Source: JBLHKS01 sp047620505
GTDB taxonomy: Bacteria > Verrucomicrobiota > Verrucomicrobiia > Verrucomicrobiales > DEV007
Assembly (NCBI GenBank): GCA_047620505.1
Contig: JBLHKS010000057.1
Location: 1 to 35,330, forward strand
Length of the DNA: 35,330 nucleotides
Reading direction: 5' to 3'
The position numbers and the translations under genes were made by a program. The notes beneath the pieces are model-generated. The model worked only from the letters and a program-made list of their open reading frames with translations. It was not told where the DNA came from and did no database searches. Position 1 is the stretch's first letter, and every line of letters starts with the position of its first letter. Positions 33,451 through 35,330 of this stretch are shown here, in pieces.

Positions 33451-34806
33451 ATGATGATTCAAAGCGATCCCACTTCCCGCCGAAAGTTCCTCACCGGCAT
33501 GAGCGGCGCGGCTCTAAGTCTGCCCTGGTTTGAAAGCCTCTCCGCAGCAGCTGCTGACGACAAGCCCGCAACGCGACTCGCTTTTTTCTACCTGCCAAAT
33601 GGACTTATCCGACGCGGATTTTTCCCTGGAGAGTCCGACGCCGAACTTCCGAAATTCGCTAACCAGAACAACGTCTGGCGTTTTGAAAACAAGACGGCCC
33701 CCGTCGGAAGTCACAACCTGACATTCACACCAACTCTGGCTTCTCTGCACAAAATGCGGGAGAAAATCGCGCTGATCACCGGGATGGACCGGACGTTCCA
33801 GAACGGGACCGACTCGCACGCTCAGGCGGCATCGTGCTACCTGACCAACGCGGCCCCTTACGAGGTTCCTAACTCGGTCTATCCGCTGAGCCGAACGCTC
33901 GATCACGTCGCGGCGGATTCGATCGGCCAAGCGACGCCTTTTCAGACTCTCGAGCTAAGCTGTAACGACGCGAAGGACAACATCGAGTCGATCTACTTCG
34001 ATAACATGTCGTGGTACGGCCCGGGCCACGTTGCGCCGTCGATGCGCAACCCGCGCAAGATTTACGATCGGCTTTTCAGCACAGACTCGAACGCTCGCTA
34101 TCGAAACATCACTGATCTCGTTCTTGGCAACGCTAACAGTCTTCAAAAGAAGCTCGGCGCTGAGGACAAAGACAAATTTGGCGAATATTTTGAGGCGATC
34201 CGCTCAATCGAAAATCGGATGGATCGGATGGACGAGTTGAAATCAGAGATTCAGGAATATGCGCCGGAACGACCGCGCGATTTTTTTCCTCGCAACGAGT
34301 ACATCCACCTGATGGGCGATCTGATGATCACGGCGCTTCAATCCGGCTTAACCAACGTGAGCACCCTGATGATCGCGGCCGAGCGCTGGACGACGACGAA
34401 CAAATACGAGGGAATTCTAGATGAACCGCGAAGTCATCATGGCATGACGCACAACCAGGGAAAATTTGTCGACGACCTTTTGAAGCTGGACAGCTTCCAC
34501 GTCAGCGCCTTCGCTCGGATGGCCGAAAAGATGGATTCGATCGTAGAATCGGACGGCACGACTCTGCTCGACAACACGATTTTCACGCTCGGCGCTGGGC
34601 TTGGCGACGGAGCGACTCACCAGTACAACGATTTACCTGTGATCGTCGCCGGCGGCGGTGGCGGCAGGCTCAAACTGGGCAAACACATCCACTGTGAACG
34701 CGGAACGCCGCTCGCCAATCTCTGGCTGACCCAACTTCACGCGCTTGGAGCTAACCACGATCGTTTTGCGGACAGCACCGAAACGTTGACGTCGATCCTC
34801 GCTTGA
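33451..34806 (+). CDS. Tat-exported DUF1552 protein
   Basis: 451 residues. The N-terminus TSRRKFLTGMSGAALSLPWF is a twin-arginine signal (R10, R11), so the protein is exported folded, often with a cofactor. The body matches DUF1552: 'TRLAFFYLPNGLIRRGFFPG', 'REKIALITGMDRTFQNGTDSHA', 'SVYPLSRTLDHVAAD' and a C-terminal 'LGAGLGDGATHQYNDLPVIVAGGGGG'. The fold is alkaline-phosphatase-like in related DUF1501 proteins; whether DUF1552 shares it is not certain. The gene follows the DUF1592 gene by 7 bases, the standard pairing in these phyla, suggesting that the two proteins form one periplasmic system. Activity is unknown. Confidence 0.92.
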   Translation: MMIQSDPTSRRKFLTGMSGAALSLPWFESLSAAAADDKPATRLAFFYLPNGLIRRGFFPGESDAELPKFANQNNVWRFENKTAPVGSHNLTFTPTLASLHKMREKIALITGMDRTFQNGTDSHAQAASCYLTNAAPYEVPNSVYPLSRTLDHVAADSIGQATPFQTLELSCNDAKDNIESIYFDNMSWYGPGHVAPSMRNPRKIYDRLFSTDSNARYRNITDLVLGNANSLQKKLGAEDKDKFGEYFEAIRSIENRMDRMDELKSEIQEYAPERPRDFFPRNEYIHLMGDLMITALQSGLTNVSTLMIAAERWTTTNKYEGILDEPRSHHGMTHNQGKFVDDLLKLDSFHVSAFARMAEKMDSIVESDGTTLLDNTIFTLGAGLGDGATHQYNDLPVIVAGGGGGRLKLGKHIHCERGTPLANLWLTQLHALGANHDRFADSTETLTSILA

Positions 34807-34877
34807 ACCGAGGCTGAGCAGACTTGACAGGGGGCCGGGACCCGCCGTCATGCTGAAAAAGACTCACGTCGTTGGTC

Positions 34878-35330
34878 ATGGCCTACGTTCCCAGATATCT
34901 CTACGATGTTTTCATCAGCTACGCCTCGGCCGACAACGACGTCTCGGGGTTGATTTCTGATTTTCGGGACAAGCTGGAAACTCGTCTCAAAGCTGGGCTG
35001 AATGAACTGGATTCGCCGAAGATCTTCTTCGACGTTAACGACGTTCGCGGAGACGAATCGATCTCCGATCAGGTGCTGAGCGCCGTGCGTTCTTCCGCAG
35101 TGATGATCGTGATTCACTCGAGCGCTTACGAACGATCTAAGAAGTGGTGCTGCCGAGATTACTCAGAATTTACCGCGGATGCTCTGAACGCGGGTTCGAC
35201 GAGCTTGAAGGGCCGACTTCAAATTGTTTCGTTAGGGAATCGCAATGTGTTGGAATCCGGCCTGACCGGGATCAGTTCTCGACATTACAGATCGTTTTTC
35301 TACTCGAAAAATAAGGAAAACGTCACCTTC
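34878..35330 (+). CDS. TIR-domain protein (partial, runs off right edge)
   Basis: The frame opens at the ATG at 34878 (MAYVPRYLYDVFISYASADN) and is still open at the last base, 151 codons later. The first strand YDVFISYASADND is TIR box 1. Residues 46-72 (SPKIFFDVNDVRGDESIS) follow the box 2 pattern of a strand plus a helix-starting loop, and SSAVMIVIHSSAYERSKKWC then RDYSEF is the region with the conserved W-C and the Glu (E97) that serves in NAD-cleaving TIR domains. It looks like a catalytically competent TIR domain at the N-terminus. Bacterial TIR proteins usually carry a sensor or effector partner domain behind the TIR and act in antiphage defence or NAD signalling; the rest of this gene is not visible. 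It begins 71 bases after the DUF1552 stop. Confidence 0.8.
   Translation, partial: MAYVPRYLYDVFISYASADNDVSGLISDFRDKLETRLKAGLNELDSPKIFFDVNDVRGDESISDQVLSAVRSSAVMIVIHSSAYERSKKWCCRDYSEFTADALNAGSTSLKGRLQIVSLGNRNVLESGLTGISSRHYRSFFYSKNKENVTF

Larger units (their letters stand above)
5597..33556. repeat. Dispersed 12-bp palindrome CAGCAGCTGCTG (family entry)
   Basis: Perfect copies start at 5597, 6100, 9631, 11165, 15188, 18494, 21461, 22848, 25397, 27245, 28592, 31338, 32202 and 33545. One-mismatch copies start at 3760, 7045, 8451, 12785, 14397, 17492 and 28241. Partial copies with the GCAGCTGC core lie near 5085, 7177, 11217 and 21124. Seven perfect copies are read as QQLL, five as AAA (shifted frame), and two (11165, 31338) lie between genes. 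Use of two frames, both gene orientations and intergenic DNA shows that selection acts on the DNA or RNA, not the protein. Confidence 0.95.

Noticed and set aside
34824..34852. TTGACA at 34824 as promoter of the TIR gene
   Set aside because: The -35 match is perfect, but nothing resembling TATAAT lies 16-18 bases downstream and the spacer is very GC-rich.

Overview
The window looks like chromosomal DNA of a Verrucomicrobiota bacterium; Planctomycetota is the main alternative. The case rests on family content: a DUF1592-type cytochrome gene next to a Tat-exported DUF1552 gene, large secreted beta-propeller, HEAT and malectin-like proteins, a Ser/Thr kinase fused to WD40-like repeats, a sulfatase end, DUF5069, and secreted lactonase-fold proteins. 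The DNA is GC-rich and densely coded. I see no rRNA, tRNA or CRISPR array.

Layout. 1-4.1 kb is an accessory-looking stretch: a 7-bp tandem repeat that runs into the C-terminal end of a sulfatase, a RelB/RelE-type toxin-antitoxin pair, a secreted CocE/NonD-type hydrolase between two REP-like hairpin loci, and a REP-associated (RAYT) HUH transposase. 4.1-9.4 kb is mostly housekeeping: a GlcF-like iron-sulfur protein, a membrane-anchored solute-binding-like protein, ribH-nusB, a small membrane protein, a one-domain alkyltransferase and an enolase-superfamily enzyme. 9.47-11.09 kb is one ATPase gene packed tightly between 55-bp palindromes, whose outermost arms form 24-bp inverted repeats; it looks like an undescribed single-gene mobile unit. 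11.35-18.6 kb holds two very large genes, a PQQ-type propeller fusion and a receptor-like kinase.

18.6-22.6 kb (minus strand) encodes two overlapping genes with the architecture of xanthine dehydrogenase (FeS+FAD subunit, molybdopterin subunit). Almost all iron-sulfur cysteines and several active-site residues are missing, so this is a candidate conserved pseudo-enzyme. 22.7-31.3 kb has two lactonase-fold proteins, an ORF6N regulator with a 27-bp palindrome inside its coding sequence, a propeller-HEAT-glycosidase-like fusion, a PHB-depolymerase-like esterase coupled to the second lactonase, and two small unknown genes. 31.4-34.8 kb is the DUF1592/DUF1552 pair. The window ends inside a TIR-domain gene.

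Two signals cut across gene boundaries. The first is the 12-bp palindrome CAGCAGCTGCTG, present in 14 perfect copies and at least 7 one-mismatch copies. It occurs in two coding frames and between genes, which resembles the HIP1 situation in cyanobacteria. The second is the 55-bp palindrome family that brackets the ATPase. These two, with the cofactor-stripped xanthine dehydrogenase pair, are the best candidates for new biology here.
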